A stretch of DNA of 64,000 bases from Candidatus Avelusimicrobium aviculae (GCA_944324655.1 CALUXF010000006.1:1-64000), one strand, 5' to 3'; positions 32,055 to 41,647 are shown, counted from the first letter of the stretch. A program made the numbers and translations. The notes: a model not told the origin generated them from the sequence alone.

Positions 32055-33329
32055 ATGGCAAAATTTCTACTGTTTTTTACTAACTTGGCTTTTCCCTTCG
32101 CCGCTTTAGGCGTATTTTTCGGCTTTTTATTTTCCGCACGCCGTAAATTACTGGCCAATATTATACAGGAATTAAAAGAACGGTTCGCGCGGGAAACCCC
32201 TGCGGACCTGCCCCAAAACGCGTTATGGATACACTGTGCCAGCGTGGGGGAGGTAATGTCTGTAAAAGAACTCATTACCCGTCTAAAAGAATATTATAAA
32301 AAACCCATTTTGGTAACCACTTCTACCGCCGCCGGGCAGGAAACAGCCCAAAAAAATCCCGCCATAGACAAAGCGGTGCTGGCCCCGCTGGATTTTTATC
32401 CCTTCACGCGCAGTTTTATACGCAAAGCAAAACCTTACCGTTTATTTATAGTAGAAAGAGAAATTTGGCCCAATATGCTGGCTGCCGCCAAAAATGAAGG
32501 GGTACCCTATGCGCTGGTCAATGCGCGTATTTCCCGCAAAAGCACCCGCGCATACTGTTACGTAAAACCGCTTTTTGAATATATTTTACAAGGAGTTTCT
32601 TTTGCCGCCCTGCAATCTCACGACGATAAACGCCGTTATGAGCGCATCGGACTGCCGGAAGAAAAAGCTTTCGTCTGCGGAAATGTAAAATATGATACCT
32701 TGTCCGATACTCCTTCCAAAGTAGAAGAAACCCAACAACTAATTAAAAAACTAGGCTGGGAAGGCAAAAATATTTTTGTCTGCGGCAGCACCCACCCGTT
32801 AGAAGAAGAAATTCTATTAAAATCCGCGCCGGAACTTATTGAAAAAGACATTAAAATTATTTTTGCCCCGCGCCACTTGGAACGCCGGGAAGAAATAGAG
32901 CAAAACCTGCGCCAAAGCGGTTTAAACTACGCTATGATGAGCAAAAAACCCGCCGCCTGCGATATTTTATGCGCTGACCAAATGGGCTTTTTACAGTCTT
33001 TATACACGTGCGCGGCCATTACGTTTGTGGGGGGATCTATCGCCCCGAAAGGCGCACATAATTTGCTGGAGCCCGCCATTGTGGGTAAAGTGGTGTTGTT
33101 TGGCAAAAGTTATCATAATACGCCGGACACCGCCCACGCGCTGCTTACCCGCGGCGGAGGCATATTAGTAGATGAAACCAATTTGAAAGAAACCGTTTTA
33201 AGATTGCTGGGGGACAAAACCCAGCTGCTGGATATGAGCGAAAAAGCCCGCAAAACCGCTCTGGGTTTTAAAGGAGCAACGGACAAAATTATGAAAGTGG
33301 TGGAAGATTATGAACGAAAATCAGCCTAA
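32055..33329 (+). CDS. waaA: 3-deoxy-D-manno-octulosonic acid (Kdo) transferase
   Basis: A 424-residue GT30 enzyme that adds Kdo to lipid A at the inner membrane. Seen are the N-terminal anchor (LFFTNLAFPFAALGVFFGFLF), LWIHCASVGEVMSVKELITR (the acceptor Glu region), VNARISRKSTRAYCYVKP and the donor-side FVGGSIAPKGAHNLLEPA with GKVVLFGKSYHNT. Length is normal for the family. The ATG is six bases after a TATAAT (32043-32048) without a ribosome site, so it is likely leaderless. The next gene overlaps by 20 bases, an LPS core pair. Confidence 0.95.
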   Translation: MAKFLLFFTNLAFPFAALGVFFGFLFSARRKLLANIIQELKERFARETPADLPQNALWIHCASVGEVMSVKELITRLKEYYKKPILVTTSTAAGQETAQKNPAIDKAVLAPLDFYPFTRSFIRKAKPYRLFIVEREIWPNMLAAAKNEGVPYALVNARISRKSTRAYCYVKPLFEYILQGVSFAALQSHDDKRRYERIGLPEEKAFVCGNVKYDTLSDTPSKVEETQQLIKKLGWEGKNIFVCGSTHPLEEEILLKSAPELIEKDIKIIFAPRHLERREEIEQNLRQSGLNYAMMSKKPAACDILCADQMGFLQSLYTCAAITFVGGSIAPKGAHNLLEPAIVGKVVLFGKSYHNTPDTAHALLTRGGGILVDETNLKETVLRLLGDKTQLLDMSEKARKTALGFKGATDKIMKVVEDYERKSA

Positions 33330-34848
33330 TATTTTAGTAGTCAGACTGTCATCTTTGGGGGATATTGTATTGTCCTCCCCCGTATACAAAAATTTAAAAG
33401 CCAAATGGCCCAACTGCCGTATTACGCTTTTGGTAAAGCCGCAATTTGCCCAAGTGCTGGCCGGCCACCCGGATATTGATGAAATTATGGTAGCCAAAAA
33501 AAGCCTGTGGGGAAACATACGCCAAATCCGGGCGGGGCATTTCACACACTTTTTAGATATACACTCTACGTTCAAAACCATGCTGATGGGGTTATTCTGC
33601 AATGTGCCAAACCGCCTTCGCTACAACAAAAATTCCGTAGCGCGCAGAATGTATGTTAAATTTCGCAAAAATTCCCCCGTGTTGGAAAAACACACGCTGG
33701 AACGTTACTTGGCGGTATTAAACGGCTGGAACGTTCCGCTTAAATATACCCAGCCGCAGCTGGGGGACTGGGCTTACAAAAAAGCCAATATGGACGGCAA
33801 AAAAATAGGGAAAATAGGTATTTTCCAAACCTCTTTTATAGGCGACAGCGTGCTTACCACCCCGCTTATCAAAAAAACCGCGCATTTATTTCCGGACAGT
33901 AAAATAGTGGTTATCACCCGCCCGCAAACTGAAGACATATTCCGCCCGATGAAAGAAGTATCCAAAGTAATCTTAAACGACAAAAAAGGGTGGAACAAAA
34001 TCTTCGGCGTATGGAAAACCGCCAAAGCCATCAAACAAGAACACATGGATATTTTACTGGTTCCGCACCGCAGCTTTAGAAGCGCCTTAATCGCTTGGCT
34101 TTCCCGCGTGCCGATACGCATCGGATTTACTTCCAGCGAAGGGTGGTTCTTGTACACCAAAACCGTTCCTTTCTCTTGGATGATACATGACGCGGAAAGA
34201 AACCTTTCCTTATTGCAAGGCATCGCCAAAGAACAATTTAAGGCTGAACAACTAAGCCTGCGCTATGCCCCATCCGCCGAGGAAAATGTAGCCCGTTTAA
34301 TGACTGATTTTAATTTAAACGGAAAAACGTTGGTAGGTTTACACCCCGGTTCCGCCTGGCCCACCAAATGCTGGCCGATGGACTATTTTGTAAAACTGAT
34401 CAGCCGTTTGGAAACGGAACTGCCTGTACAAACGGTTATTGTGGGAGGGGGGAAGAAAGACGCCGATTTGGGAGAAAAAATCTGCCAGCTTTCCCAAGGG
34501 CACTGCGCCAACTTATGCGGCAAAACCAGCCTGGCTGATTTAATGGCGTTAATGACGCATTTTAAATTGTTTATTACAAATGACTCCGGCCCTATGCACA
34601 TAGCCACCGCATTTAACGTGCCCACACTAGCCATTTTCGGCCCCACCACCAAAGAATTGGGCTTCTTCCCATACGGGCAGGGGCACCGGGTAATGGAAGT
34701 AAAAGGGCTGGAATGCCGCCCCTGCGCCTTGCACGGAGGGAAAAAATGCCCGCTGGGACATTTTAAATGCATGCGTGATATCCCGCCGGATGTGGTTTTC
34801 CAAAACGCCAAAGAAATGCTGGAACAAAGCGGCGTGATAAAAGTTTAA
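33310..34848 (+). CDS. GT9 heptosyltransferase-like enzyme with duplicated N-terminal domain
   Basis: A 512-residue ADP-heptose:LPS heptosyltransferase-family protein, about 150 residues longer than usual. The first GT-B N-terminal domain starts ILVVRLSSLGDIVLSSPVYK (8-27). A second, similar one starts at residue 168 (IGIFQTSFIGDSVLTTPL) and keeps the Gly-Asp-x-Val-Leu step and following beta-alpha pattern. A single C-terminal donor domain follows: GLHPGSAWPTKCWPMDYF (about 343-360) and TNDSGPMHIATAFNVP (about 423-438). The order is N-N-C. The end has several Cys (CRPCALHGGKKCPLGHFKC). It overlaps waaA, so LPS inner-core assembly is the likely role. Confidence 0.85.
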   Translation: MNENQPNILVVRLSSLGDIVLSSPVYKNLKAKWPNCRITLLVKPQFAQVLAGHPDIDEIMVAKKSLWGNIRQIRAGHFTHFLDIHSTFKTMLMGLFCNVPNRLRYNKNSVARRMYVKFRKNSPVLEKHTLERYLAVLNGWNVPLKYTQPQLGDWAYKKANMDGKKIGKIGIFQTSFIGDSVLTTPLIKKTAHLFPDSKIVVITRPQTEDIFRPMKEVSKVILNDKKGWNKIFGVWKTAKAIKQEHMDILLVPHRSFRSALIAWLSRVPIRIGFTSSEGWFLYTKTVPFSWMIHDAERNLSLLQGIAKEQFKAEQLSLRYAPSAEENVARLMTDFNLNGKTLVGLHPGSAWPTKCWPMDYFVKLISRLETELPVQTVIVGGGKKDADLGEKICQLSQGHCANLCGKTSLADLMALMTHFKLFITNDSGPMHIATAFNVPTLAIFGPTTKELGFFPYGQGHRVMEVKGLECRPCALHGGKKCPLGHFKCMRDIPPDVVFQNAKEMLEQSGVIKV

Positions 34849-34853
34849 CACAA

Positions 34854-34881
34854 AAAACCCCGGTTTAAACCGGGGTTTTTT
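34854..34881. terminator. Bidirectional terminator between LPS pair and PC4-like gene
   Basis: AAAACCCCGG and CCGGGGTTTT around TTTAAA, with T-runs on both strands. Confidence 0.9.
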
Positions 34882-34898
34882 GTACCGTTTATCCAAAA

Positions 34899-35366
34899 TT
34901 AAAATTCCAAGGGTTTTTCGTCCAAAGCCTCTTTCATACGGGCAAACAGGCTTTTGATTTCTTTTATTTTAGCGTACGGCAAACGGATGCCCTTTTTGGT
35001 CCAGCCGGTGTAAGTCTCGTCTTCCTGCCATTGGCGCAAATCCAACCCTTTTACCCCTTGGAAAGTGCTTACCCGGGCCACGACGGACATTCCCGGACGT
35101 TTGGCAAACTTGCCCAAATCTTTATCCGGGCCGGGAGTGTTGTCCTCCGGCAAGGAGGCTATCAGCGGGGCTAAAGCACGTACGATATCCGGCGTCATAG
35201 TAATGCCCGCACGCGTTGCGCCAAAAAAGCCGTCTGTCTTTAAATATTTTCGGATGGACGCGTAACGATAATTGCGGTACGCGTCTATGGAAAACTTCAC
35301 TTCACAGCCGTCTTCCAGCTCCAAAACGCCCACATTGCAAAGTACGGTAAAGCTGCTTTCGCTCAT
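34899..35366 (-). CDS. PC4-like protein with two tandem PC4-type motifs
   Basis: The ATG at 35366 (MSESSFTVLC) has GGGGGAT five bases upstream; an in-frame start at 35393 is less likely. The 155-residue product has two stretches that look like the PC4/p15 ssDNA-binding fold: SIRKYLKTDGFFGATRAGITMTP and LRQWQEDETYTGWTKKGIRLP. In each, an Arg-aromatic strand leads to a Thr/Lys-x-x-Gly-Ile-x-Leu/Met step. Bacterial PC4-like proteins bind single-stranded DNA and are found in many phyla. A role in transcription or repair is inferred from the family. Confidence 0.6.
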   Translation of the reverse strand: MSESSFTVLCNVGVLELEDGCEVKFSIDAYRNYRYASIRKYLKTDGFFGATRAGITMTPDIVRALAPLIASLPEDNTPGPDKDLGKFAKRPGMSVVARVSTFQGVKGLDLRQWQEDETYTGWTKKGIRLPYAKIKEIKSLFARMKEALDEKPLEF

Positions 35367-35466
35367 AGAATCCCCCAAATACGCCCTACACAATATAGCA
35401 AAATATGATATGATAAGCGTTAGTTATATTCTAGTGTTTGTTTAAGCTAAAAGCAAGCAGTTTTTG

Positions 35467-35472
35467 TATAAT
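35467..35472 (+). promoter_or_regulatory. -10 box of the kinase-phosphatase operon
   Basis: A perfect TATAAT, 48 bases before the kinase ATG. No convincing -35 is visible at 17-18 bases. Confidence 0.45.
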
Positions 35473-35519
35473 AATAGAGGTATTTCTTTTCCACACTTTT
35501 TATATCTTTAAGGACGGCT

Positions 35520-37847
35520 ATGAGCGACAAAAACCCCAAAGAATCATTAATAGGAACCGATATTTCCGGTTGTGAGATTCTGCAAAAAGTTGCCGAAGGC
35601 GGCATGGGTGCCGTATATAAAGCGCGCCACAAAGCATTAAACCGCATTGTTTGTGTTAAAATTTTAAGCCCGGCATTAGCCAATGACAAAAAAGCCGTTG
35701 AGCTGTTTTTAAGCGAAGCCCGCGCCGTGGCCGAGCTGGACCATCCCAACATCGTAAACGTTTATAACGTAGGCAAAGAAAGAGGTTATTATTTCATCGT
35801 TATGTCCTTTATTGAAGGGCAGACTCTTTCCATTATGTTAAAACGGCGCAAAGTGCTGCCTGTGAATTTAGTGCTGGACTTGTTTGACGGCATTTTAAAA
35901 GGCTTAAACGTCGCCCATGAAAAAGGCATTATTCACCGCGACATTAAACCTTCCAACATTTTAATCAATTCAGAGATGCACCCTAAAATTGTGGATTTTG
36001 GCATCGCCAAAAAAGTAGATAAAGACAAAGGCACCACCAAAACCACCGAACTGGCCGGAACCGCTTATTTTATCGCCCCGGAACAAGCCTTGGGACGGGA
36101 TTTGGATACCCGGGCGGATTTATATTCTATCGGCGCCAGTATGTATTATGTATTGACGGGGCAATTTCCGTACAACGGCAAAAACACCATTGACATTATT
36201 CAAAAACACATCAATGACCCTGTGCCGGACCCGTCAAAAATACGCAAAGATTTACCGCCTTGGCTGGCCCAAGCCATTCAAAAATTAATGAGTAAAGACC
36301 CGGATAAACGATTCCAAACCGCTAAGGAAACCTACTTGTTTTTTCAAAAAATGCGTGCGGAAGACCAACTTCGTTTAAAATCCGGCGCCAGCGGTTCTGT
36401 TATTGATTTGGAAACGGATTCTTCTCTTAAGATTATAAAGGAATCTCCCGTTACCAATACCGAAAGCATCAAAAAGAAACGCCACGAGGCTTTATTAAAA
36501 GATACTGCCAAATCTTTTAATCAGAGCAAGCCCGTGCTGTTGCCTGGTTTGAACGAAAGCCCGGCGGCCCCAGTACGCAGCGAGGCGCCCAAACGGCAAA
36601 CGCCTCCGCCTCCGCCGCCTATACCGGGGAACTACCCTTCGCAAAACGCCGCTATTAATGCCGAAGTTTCTCCTTTAGGGGACACTCCAAAAGAACCTTT
36701 CAGATGGCGTAATTTGATAGATTTTGCTTGGCTGCCAGTGTTGATGCTATTCTCTTTACTGGTGTCATATACGTTCTTTTTATTTGGAAAGATATGCTCC
36801 GTACACGTCAGCCCCAATTTAGGGTTTATCGCCAACTTGGTTTCCCCGCTGACGGCCTCTCAAAACGCCCCTTATCAATTACCGGTAGCAGGCGTATGTT
36901 TAATTATGCTGGCGGCGGTATTTGCATCCTCTTCCATAAGGGCTTTTGCGCGCAGCACCATGGGGCTGTTGGTAATCGCTTTCATTTCCTATATGGCCGG
37001 TTTGTTTACGCCGCAGGTGCCGTATTGGGATATAAAAGGCATTGGGCAGTTTATTTTCTCCCCTGAATATTCCTTATGCTACTTTGTAATAGCGGGAATG
37101 TGGGCCTTGTCTTTATGTTGGAGAACCACCCTGACAAAGGCGGAAGCCTTTTTAGGCACGGCTTTGGTGGTTTTAACCGTTGTGCTGGCCTATACGGCTA
37201 CCGGGCTTTCTATCGCGCCCTACACAGAAGGAGCCTTTATTAAATGGCTGGCGTTTTTAGGTTTATTATTCACCTTATGTACTGTCTATTACTTAACAAC
37301 ACAAAAAGGGGTACATTCCAGCATTGTGGCCCCTACCTTGTGCTTGCTTGCGGCGGTAGCCTGCGTATGGACGTACAACATATCCGGCTTGGCCAATACC
37401 ATGAACACGACATTAAAAGTATTGGCCTCTAAAATAAACGCGGGGGAAGTATCCCACCCCTCCACCCAAATTGATAAAGAAGATGACGTAGGATATGTTT
37501 CCGTGTTTCAGTCGGACGCGTTTTCCCATTTAAATACATTTAAACGGATCAATTTACTTTCTCCGGAAGAAAAATACAAGTATTTAGACAAACAAATTAC
37601 TATTTTTACAAAAGACGCTATACCGCAATCCTATCGGCCGTTAATGATAGAAATGCTTTCGGCGTATTATTTGTCAGGTCCCAGCAGAATGACTTTGCTG
37701 GCGTGGGACTACGCTTTAGGCTATCCAATACAAAATTTTAACCAAAACGCACAAAACAATAACGCTTATTACTTTTTGTTAACTTTGCTGTATTGGTTTG
37801 GTATATTGGGTTGTGCGGCAAACATTGTTTTTAGAGAGGACGCATGA
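35520..37847 (+). CDS. Ser/Thr protein kinase with multi-TM C-terminal domain
   Basis: A 775-residue Hanks-type kinase. The kinase domain (about 15-285) has GGMGAVYK, Lys47 in VCVKIL, HRDIKPSN (139-146, catalytic Asp141), DFG (159-161) and APE (186-188). A Pro-rich linker (TPPPPPPIPG) follows. The C-terminal half has about ten TM helices and is unlike the PASTA or single-TM forms of most bacterial kinases. AAGGA precedes the ATG. The PP2C gene overlaps by four bases, giving an opposing pair. What the membrane part senses is not known. Confidence 0.92.
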   Translation: MSDKNPKESLIGTDISGCEILQKVAEGGMGAVYKARHKALNRIVCVKILSPALANDKKAVELFLSEARAVAELDHPNIVNVYNVGKERGYYFIVMSFIEGQTLSIMLKRRKVLPVNLVLDLFDGILKGLNVAHEKGIIHRDIKPSNILINSEMHPKIVDFGIAKKVDKDKGTTKTTELAGTAYFIAPEQALGRDLDTRADLYSIGASMYYVLTGQFPYNGKNTIDIIQKHINDPVPDPSKIRKDLPPWLAQAIQKLMSKDPDKRFQTAKETYLFFQKMRAEDQLRLKSGASGSVIDLETDSSLKIIKESPVTNTESIKKKRHEALLKDTAKSFNQSKPVLLPGLNESPAAPVRSEAPKRQTPPPPPPIPGNYPSQNAAINAEVSPLGDTPKEPFRWRNLIDFAWLPVLMLFSLLVSYTFFLFGKICSVHVSPNLGFIANLVSPLTASQNAPYQLPVAGVCLIMLAAVFASSSIRAFARSTMGLLVIAFISYMAGLFTPQVPYWDIKGIGQFIFSPEYSLCYFVIAGMWALSLCWRTTLTKAEAFLGTALVVLTVVLAYTATGLSIAPYTEGAFIKWLAFLGLLFTLCTVYYLTTQKGVHSSIVAPTLCLLAAVACVWTYNISGLANTMNTTLKVLASKINAGEVSHPSTQIDKEDDVGYVSVFQSDAFSHLNTFKRINLLSPEEKYKYLDKQITIFTKDAIPQSYRPLMIEMLSAYYLSGPSRMTLLAWDYALGYPIQNFNQNAQNNNAYYFLLTLLYWFGILGCAANIVFREDA

Positions 37848-38668
37848 GCACCTTTGATATAGAATTTGCAGCCGTTACTGACATTGGAAAAATCCGCGAG
37901 AAAAACGAGGATAGCGTCCTGATTTCTTCTGAACTGGGCCTGGGCGTAGTGGCAGACGGCATGGGAGGGCATTCCGCCGGAGAAATTGCCAGCAATATTG
38001 CCGTACACGTGCTGGAAGAAACCATCCGCAAAGTAAATGCCGGCTCTTTAAAAATGCCGGATACTTTCCTGCCCAAACTGGATAAAATAGAGCGCAAACT
38101 GCTTATGGCAGCCAACTTAGCTAATGCCGCCATTTATACCACGGCCCAAGCTTCCGCCATTTATAAAATGATGGGAACCACCCTTACCGGCGTTACTTTT
38201 GACGGAGACAACGCGGTGGCGGTGCACGTGGGGGACTCCCGCATTTATTTATACCGGGACAAAAAACTAGTCCAAGTAACTACCGACCATTCCTTGGCGA
38301 TGGAACACGTCCGCCGTGGGTTATTAACCAAGGCGGAGGCGGATAAATCCAAAATACAAAACGTGCTTACCCGCGCCATGGGCATTAAGAAAAACGTAGA
38401 ATTTGATTTACTTAAATTCCCCGTAAAAATAGGGGATATTATGGTATTGTGCTCAGACGGCCTATACAAAGGCTTGACCGAAAAACAAATGCAGGAATTA
38501 TTGGAAAAAGGGCAAAATACCCCATTAGTAAAACTCTGCAAACAACTTGTACGCGTATCTAACGACAATGACGGCCAGGATAATATCTCCACCGTGATGA
38601 TAAAAATCCTTCCCGCCCAGCCATTAACTTTGCGTCAAAAAATAAAACGTTTTTTTAGCAAAAGTTAA
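37844..38668 (+). CDS. PP2C-family Ser/Thr phosphatase
   Basis: A 274-residue metal-dependent phosphatase. The PP2C motifs are complete: REKNEDS at the N-terminus, VVADGMGGHSAGE, VAVHVGDSRIYLYRD, LCSDGLYKGL and DNDGQDNIS. The Asp residues of DGMGG, SDGL and DNDGQDN are metal ligands. It starts in an ATGA overlap with the kinase gene, so it probably reverses that kinase's phosphorylations. Confidence 0.95.
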   Translation: MSTFDIEFAAVTDIGKIREKNEDSVLISSELGLGVVADGMGGHSAGEIASNIAVHVLEETIRKVNAGSLKMPDTFLPKLDKIERKLLMAANLANAAIYTTAQASAIYKMMGTTLTGVTFDGDNAVAVHVGDSRIYLYRDKKLVQVTTDHSLAMEHVRRGLLTKAEADKSKIQNVLTRAMGIKKNVEFDLLKFPVKIGDIMVLCSDGLYKGLTEKQMQELLEKGQNTPLVKLCKQLVRVSNDNDGQDNISTVMIKILPAQPLTLRQKIKRFFSKS

Positions 38669-38703
38669 CCATTCTGCTTGTAAATAAAAACTATCTTAGA
38701 CGA

Positions 38704-38741
38704 CAACCCTCTTCTTTTTTAGCAATCAAAGAAGGGGGTTG
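38704..38741. terminator. Hairpin after the phosphatase gene
   Basis: AACCCTCTTCTTT and AAAGAAGGGGGTT flank a ten-base loop. It probably ends the kinase-phosphatase message, although no T-run follows. Its right arm runs into the -35 box of the groE promoter. Confidence 0.55.
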
Positions 38742-38767
38742 ACAATTATGTTGAATATATGATAAAT
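38739..38767 (+). promoter_or_regulatory. groESL promoter
   Basis: A perfect TTGACA lies at 38739-38744. A -10 of GATAAA/ATAAAT type lies about 16-17 bases on (38761-38767), ending next to the CIRCE element. Confidence 0.6.
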
Positions 38768-38793
38768 TAGCATTAAGCCAAAGGGAGTGCTAA
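38767..38793 (+). promoter_or_regulatory. CIRCE operator (HrcA site)
   Basis: TTAGCATTA, nine bases, then GAGTGCTAA. The right arm is perfect CIRCE; the left arm has TTA in place of CTC at its inner end, leaving six paired positions. It lies directly after the -10 box, where HrcA would block transcription. Confidence 0.85.
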
Positions 38794-38847
38794 AAACAGT
38801 CCTCCGGCAAAAGCAGTTTTAAGAACTTAAAGGAGTGAGACAGAACT

Positions 38848-39141
38848 ATGAAAGAAGTAAAAATTAAACCGTTGGGTGACCGCATTATCGTTAAACCCAT
38901 CGAAAGAGAAACCATGAAAGGGGGAATCATCATTCCTGATACCGCCAAAGAAAAGCCGATGGAAGGGGAAGTATTGGCGGTAGGCGCCGGTAAGCTGGAC
39001 GATAAAGGCGGCCGCATTGCCATGGACGTAAAAGTGGGGGACCGCGTACTTTACGGCAAATATTCCGGAACCGAAGTAAAACTGGACGACGAAACCTATT
39101 TAATCATCCACCAAGACGAAGTTTTGGGGATTTTGGGGTAA
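38848..39141 (+). CDS. groES: Co-chaperonin GroES
   Basis: A 97-residue ring co-chaperone. The start [17 protein letters not shown] and the mobile loop [15 protein letters not shown] are standard, as is the end [24 protein letters not shown] lies 12 bases before the ATG. It caps GroEL (21 bases downstream). It is controlled by the CIRCE site. Confidence 0.98.
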   Translation: MKEVKIKPLGDRIIVKPIERETMKGGIIIPDTAKEKPMEGEVLAVGAGKLDDKGGRIAMDVKVGDRVLYGKYSGTEVKLDDETYLIIHQDEVLGILG

Positions 39142-39161
39142 TTACAGGAGGAATTTAATTT

Positions 39162-40796
39162 ATGGCTAAACAAGTAATTTACGGTGATCAGGCCCGCGCC
39201 AAGATGAAAGCGGGTATTGAAAAAGTAGCAAACGCAGTAAAAGTAACGTTGGGGCCCAAGGGCCGCAGCGTAGTGCTGGAAAAGAAATTTGGCTCCCCGC
39301 TTATTATTGACGACGGCGTAACCATTGCCAAAGACATTGAACTGGAAGATAAATTTGAAAACATGGGCGCCCAGCTCATCCGTGAAGTGGCCTCTAAGAC
39401 CAACGACGTGGCGGGCGACGGCACCACCACCGCCACCGTCTTGGCGGATGCCATGCTGACCGAAGGCATCAAAAACATTACCGCCGGCGCCAACCCCACG
39501 TTGGTTAAAAAAGGCATTGAAATGGCCGTAGAAGCCACCAAAAAAGAATTGGAAAAAATGCACAAACCGGTAAAAACCAAAGAAGAAAAAGCCCAAATCG
39601 CCACTATTTCTTCCAATGACCGCGAAATCGGCAATATGATTGCCGAAGCCATTGAAAAAGTGGGTGCGGAAGGCGTTATTACCGTAGAGGAAGGCAAAAC
39701 GGCCACCACGCAGTTAGACGTAGTGGAAGGGATGCAGTTTGACCGCGGCTATATTTCCCCGTATTTTGTAACGGATTCTGAACGCATGGAATGCGTATTG
39801 GAAAACCCGTACATCATTATCACCGACAAGAAAATCTCCAGCATGAATGAGCTTTTGCCCGTATTGGAAAAAATTGTACAAAGCGGCAAACAATTCTTAA
39901 TCATCGCCGAAGACGTAGACGGCGAAGCGCTGGCCACCTTGGTGGTGAACAAATTGCGCGGCACCTTAAAAGGCTGCGCCGTAAAAGCCCCCGGCTTTGG
40001 GGACCGCCGCAAAGAAATGCTGGAAGACATCGCCATCTTAACCGGCGGAGACGTGCTGAGCGAAGAACGCGGCATTAAATTAGACAAAGCCGAACTGGCT
40101 ATGTTAGGCCAAGCCGCCCGCGTGGTAATTGATAAAGAAAACACCACCATCGTCAGCGGGAAAGGCAGCAAAGAAGCCATTGCCGCCCGCTCTGAACAAA
40201 TCCGCAAACAGATTGAAAATTCCAAGAGCGAATACGACAAAGAAAAATTGCAGGAACGTTTGGCTAAATTGTCCGGCGGGGTAGCCGTCATCAGCGTAGG
40301 CGCCGCCACCGAAACGGAACTGAAAGCCAAAAAAGCCAAAGTAGAAGACGCCAAAAACGCCACCAAAGCCGGCGTAGAAGAAGGCATTGTGCCCGGCGGC
40401 GGCGTAGCTTTGGCCCGCAGCCAAGCCGCTTTGGACGCTTTAACAACCGATAACGAAGATGTACGCACCGGTATCAACATTGTGAAAAAAGCCTTGGTGG
40501 CTCCGCTTAAACAAATTGCCGTAAACGCCGGGTTAGACGGCGCCGTAGTGGCTGACAACGTCCTAAAAATGAAAGGCGCGGCGGACGGCTACAACGCCGA
40601 TGACAACACCTATGGCGATCTGCTTAAAGCCGGCGTGGTGGACCCGGCCAAAGTGGTACGCACCGCGTTGGAAAATGCGGCTTCCATCACCGGCACGGTA
40701 TTGTTGACCGAAGCCCTGGTGGCGGACGCCCCTGAAAAAGAAGGTGCTCACGCCCCGGCCGCTATGCCCGGTATGGGCGGAATGGGAATGATGTAA
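39162..40796 (+). CDS. groEL: Chaperonin GroEL
   Basis: A 544-residue group I chaperonin of normal length. It has [14 protein letters not shown], the ATP motif [12 protein letters not shown] with its catalytic Asp in AGDGTT, the apical-domain segment, and a GGM-rich tail (PGMGGMGMM). CAGGAGG precedes the ATG. It is the second gene of the CIRCE-controlled operon, ended by the terminator at 40820-40850. Confidence 0.98.
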   Translation: MAKQVIYGDQARAKMKAGIEKVANAVKVTLGPKGRSVVLEKKFGSPLIIDDGVTIAKDIELEDKFENMGAQLIREVASKTNDVAGDGTTTATVLADAMLTEGIKNITAGANPTLVKKGIEMAVEATKKELEKMHKPVKTKEEKAQIATISSNDREIGNMIAEAIEKVGAEGVITVEEGKTATTQLDVVEGMQFDRGYISPYFVTDSERMECVLENPYIIITDKKISSMNELLPVLEKIVQSGKQFLIIAEDVDGEALATLVVNKLRGTLKGCAVKAPGFGDRRKEMLEDIAILTGGDVLSEERGIKLDKAELAMLGQAARVVIDKENTTIVSGKGSKEAIAARSEQIRKQIENSKSEYDKEKLQERLAKLSGGVAVISVGAATETELKAKKAKVEDAKNATKAGVEEGIVPGGGVALARSQAALDALTTDNEDVRTGINIVKKALVAPLKQIAVNAGLDGAVVADNVLKMKGAADGYNADDNTYGDLLKAGVVDPAKVVRTALENAASITGTVLLTEALVADAPEKEGAHAPAAMPGMGGMGMM

Positions 40797-40819
40797 TCTT
40801 TCCCGCTAAACAGTTTAAA

Positions 40820-40850
40820 ACACCCGGATAAAAAATATCCGGGTGTTTTT
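40820..40850 (+). terminator. Terminator of groESL
   Basis: ACACCCGGATA and TATCCGGGTGT around five A residues, then T-run. Confidence 0.92.
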
Positions 40851-40939
40851 ATTTTAAATGTTCTTTACAAGAAAGAACCTTTTTGGTTAAAATAAAAAAG
40901 TAGCTCTTTAATCTAAATCTAAACAACGAGGTTTTGTCT

Positions 40940-41647
40940 ATGGAAAAAAAATGGATTTTTGCTTTAGTAATTGCTATATTAGGAGCCCAGCCGCTATTTG
41001 CGCAAGAAAAATTCTCTTGGAAAAACATTTTAATCAGCCCCGCTTTCCGGGAAACCCAGACCGACGTTGAAAAAAAACTTAAACAAGCCGTTATCCGCAA
41101 ACTGCAAGCCAAAGACACTACTCCGCATGAAGAAGACCAAATGCGGGCTTACCAAATCAATCCGCAAGCTATCTTGCATATCCAATTTGAGCCCCAATCC
41201 TATAAAGCCATAAACTATAACAAAGAATATGCTGAAAATTGCCGCGCCATGTTACTGGACAAGAAGGGCACGGTTTTACTTAACGACACCTGCCGCAAAG
41301 CCTTATTTCATACCAAAGAAAAGATTGCCTTCCAAGTGGATTTTAGCAGCATATTGCCCGGATACACCTTAAAAGTGAGCAATTACCCCAGAAGAAGCAT
41401 CGTTTTTAAGGATAATTACGCTTTGGCTAATATTCCCTTAACGGAAAACCTAAAGGAACGCCTCCCTGCCATAAAAGCCCCCGTATTTATAGCTAAAAGA
41501 GACCGCTGGTTAATGGAGGGGGAGAAGTATATTGTTCCTTTCTCCTTGGATAAAATATTTGACAGCCGCCAGCCCCAAGATATCCGCAGACGGATGAGCA
41601 AATCCCTGCCGGATTATTTCTGTGCCAAATTGGAAGGATTTCATTAA
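40940..41647 (+). CDS. Exported protein of the Cys-module array, member 1
   Basis: The ATG at 40940 gives 235 residues; a TTG six bases earlier is a poorer start. The signal peptide is MEKKWIFALVIAILGAQPLFA. Residues 101-118 read CRAMLLDKKGTVLLNDTC, a Cys-x16-Cys pair shared with members 5 and 6, followed by a strand (IAFQVDFSSILPG) aligned with IVLFVDLKTLGN of member 5. A basic C-terminal part follows. No known family is recognised. It is the first of six consecutive exported genes. Confidence 0.75.
   Translation: MEKKWIFALVIAILGAQPLFAQEKFSWKNILISPAFRETQTDVEKKLKQAVIRKLQAKDTTPHEEDQMRAYQINPQAILHIQFEPQSYKAINYNKEYAENCRAMLLDKKGTVLLNDTCRKALFHTKEKIAFQVDFSSILPGYTLKVSNYPRRSIVFKDNYALANIPLTENLKERLPAIKAPVFIAKRDRWLMEGEKYIVPFSLDKIFDSRQPQDIRRRMSKSLPDYFCAKLEGFH

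Noticed and set aside
39749-40558. A 269-codon minus-strand frame inside groEL
   Set aside because: Ser/Ala-rich shadow of a highly biased, expressed gene; groEL is certain.
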